From assembly GCA_003140705.1 (NCBI GenBank), contig PLKU01000395.1, positions 1 to 8,305 on the forward strand: 8,305 nt of DNA, given 5' to 3'. Shown in pieces: positions 7,352 to 8,305 of this stretch (the first letter of the stretch is position 1; every line of letters begins with the position of its first letter). The DNA is from Acidobacteriaceae bacterium (GTDB lineage Bacteria > Acidobacteriota > Terriglobia > Terriglobales > Acidobacteriaceae). The position numbers were made by a program, and so were the translations under genes. The notes below the pieces were generated by a model. The model saw nothing but the letters and a program-made list of their open reading frames with translations. It did no database searches and was not told the DNA's origin.

Positions 7352-8239
7352 ATGCGCAAGAAGATCAAGAAGCCCCTTCGCCGTAAGATCGTCCTTCGCC
7401 TGCCGGATCTGGATCATTCGAAAAACGCAGTGCTGAATAGCCTGAGCTCATCAAATTCGCGACGGAATTACAAATTCGCGATGGAACAATTCATCAGCTG
7501 GTACTGTTCCGAGCCCCGGCTCTCCCTTAGTCGAGCCGTGGTACTGAGATTCCGGCTTTACTTGGAGTCACTCGGACTCGCCGCCGGCACAATCAATCAA
7601 CGGCTTGCAGCCGTCAGCAGGCTCGCCTATGAGGCTGCTGATTCCGGGCCGCTCAGTCCGGAACTCGCCGCGGGAATCCGACGGGTCAAGGGTGTGAAGC
7701 AATTAGGCTCGCGCATTGGCAATTGGTTAACCTGCGATCAAGCGAGGATGCTCTTGGAAAAAGCTGACGGCGAAGACCTGCGCAGCCTTCGTGACCTTGC
7801 GATGATCTCTGTACTTCTTGGCTGCGGGCTGCGGCGTGCTGAACTTTCCTCCCTCAATGTTGATGACCTCCAAATCAGGCAAGGACATTGGGCCATCGTG
7901 GACCTGGTTGGCAAAGGCGGTCACATTCGGACCGTGCCTGTGCCAACTTGGGTAAAGGCCGCCATCGATCGATGGATGTCTTCCTCCAAGGTCGCAGCGG
8001 GCCGGGTTTTCCGGGCTGTTAGCGGTCATGGAACGCCCTGGGGCAAAGGGATCTCCGAGAACGTCATCTGGTATGTTGTTCGACGGTGCGCGGAGCGGAT
8101 GCAATTGGATCATCTCGCTCCGCATGATCTACGCAGCTATGCCGAATGCCGGATAATGCCGAATCGAAATCCCAGTCCCGAGGATTTGCGATTATCCATG
8201 ATTGCAACAAGCGACTCGATTCGGCATAATCAGGACTGA
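7352..8239 (+). CDS. Tyrosine recombinase/integrase, C-terminally truncated and probably inactive
   Basis: XerC/XerD-like site-specific recombinase that would act on DNA by a tyrosine-linked intermediate. Seen: 295 residues from ATG 7352. The core-binding SAM-like domain covers about 25–115 (SRRNYKFAMEQFISWY, GTINQRLAAVSRL). The catalytic domain starts near 130, with Arg161 in GCGLRRAEL, Lys188 in the VGKGGHIRTVPVP hairpin, and His258/Arg261 in HDLR. After Arg261 the match to the family ends. The expected LLGH motif and the TTxxY nucleophile, normally within about 35 residues, are absent; the last 34 residues are unrelated (SPEDLRLSMIATSD region). I checked the other two plus frames after 8131, and neither restores the motif. 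The novel tail is encoded across the inverted-repeat cluster at 8139–8234, so another element or a recombination event has probably cut the gene. Could instead be called a pseudogene. No partner recombinase is visible in the window. Confidence 0.85.
   Translation: MRKKIKKPLRRKIVLRLPDLDHSKNAVLNSLSSSNSRRNYKFAMEQFISWYCSEPRLSLSRAVVLRFRLYLESLGLAAGTINQRLAAVSRLAYEAADSGPLSPELAAGIRRVKGVKQLGSRIGNWLTCDQARMLLEKADGEDLRSLRDLAMISVLLGCGLRRAELSSLNVDDLQIRQGHWAIVDLVGKGGHIRTVPVPTWVKAAIDRWMSSSKVAAGRVFRAVSGHGTPWGKGISENVIWYVVRRCAERMQLDHLAPHDLRSYAECRIMPNRNPSPEDLRLSMIATSDSIRHNQD
7452..7486 (+). repeat. Short direct repeat, 19-bp period, inside the recombinase gene
   Basis: CAAATTCGCGACGGAA (7452–7467) recurs as CAAATTCGCGATGGAA (7471–7486), 15 of 16 bases identical. 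The period is not a multiple of three, so the copies are read in different frames and the match is not a protein repeat. Both copies lie in a conserved helix of the core-binding domain, which leaves chance as a real alternative. Confidence 0.6.
8139..8234. repeat. Cluster of direct and inverted ATGCCGAAT repeats; probable mobile-element end or recombination site
   Basis: ATGCCGAAT occurs at 8139–8147 and 8156–8164 in direct orientation and inverted at 8219–8227. The longest inverted pair is 8149–8167 with 8216–8234, 17 of 19 bases complementary. Inside it, GGATAAT (8151–8157) pairs with ATTATCC (8191–8197), and AAATCC (8167–8172) with GGATTT (8182–8187), so a compact nested fold is possible. 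The cluster starts within a few bases of where the recombinase loses homology. Terminal inverted repeats of an insertion element, or core/arm sites of a tyrosine recombinase, would both look like this. No target-site duplication can be tested, because the sequence ends soon after. Confidence 0.65.
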
Positions 8240-8305
8240 TTTCAAGCCTCTCAAGAACTCGTGGACCCATCATTGCGCCGGCTAAAAAGGCGAAGAAACT
8301 CTCAA

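Noticed and set aside
8064..8305. Minus-strand reading open from the right edge (MMGPRVLERLE... SGIRHS)
   Set aside because: The translation looks protein-like and the frame is open to the window edge, so it could be the end of a gene entering from the right. However, it runs through the inverted repeats and antisense into the conserved HDLR part of the recombinase, and I recognise no family in it.
1..8305. CRISPR array, tRNA or rRNA
   Set aside because: I found no regularly spaced repeats, no cloverleaf-like segment and no rRNA-like stretch in the non-coding parts.

Overview
This is a bacterial window of moderately high GC with three real genes, all on the plus strand. They are widely spaced and do not look like one operon. 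A very long WD40–caspase protein, a Tat-exported GH78-type rhamnosidase and a damaged XerC/D-like recombinase would fit a soil Acidobacteriota genome. That placement is an inference from gene content and style; no marker gene is present to prove it.

Bases 23–4291 hold one giant gene. It encodes roughly sixteen recognisable WD40 blades, a conserved linker, an Ig-like beta domain and a C-terminal caspase-fold (C14) peptidase with an intact His/Cys pair (His1222, Cys1278). Three things are odd. The frame opens in the middle of what looks like a WD40 strand directly after a stop codon, so the 5' end may be lost. A 60/57-bp tandem duplication interrupts one blade. Codon use changes sharply near base 3040, around the border between the propellers and the Ig/caspase part.

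Bases 4292–4665 are non-coding. They hold a perfect 11-bp inverted repeat and a plausible sigma70-type promoter for the next gene. Bases 4666–7119 encode a six-hairpin glycosidase of the GH78 alpha-L-rhamnosidase type with a twin-arginine signal and the full set of expected acidic residues. It has no transporter, regulator or second enzyme beside it. Bases 7120–7351 are non-coding, and I see nothing firm there apart from the ribosome binding site of the last gene.

Bases 7352–8239 encode a tyrosine recombinase. It matches its family up to the HxxR motif, then switches to unrelated sequence and lacks the LGH motif and the nucleophilic tyrosine. The switch coincides with a cluster of direct and inverted copies of ATGCCGAAT (8139–8234), which looks like the end of another mobile element or a recombination site. 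This scar is the strongest lead in the window. The last 66 bases show no gene I can support.

Nothing ties the three genes into one pathway. The window reads as accessory, rearranged DNA: a possible conflict or signalling protease, an orphan sugar-hydrolysis gene and a mobile-element remnant.
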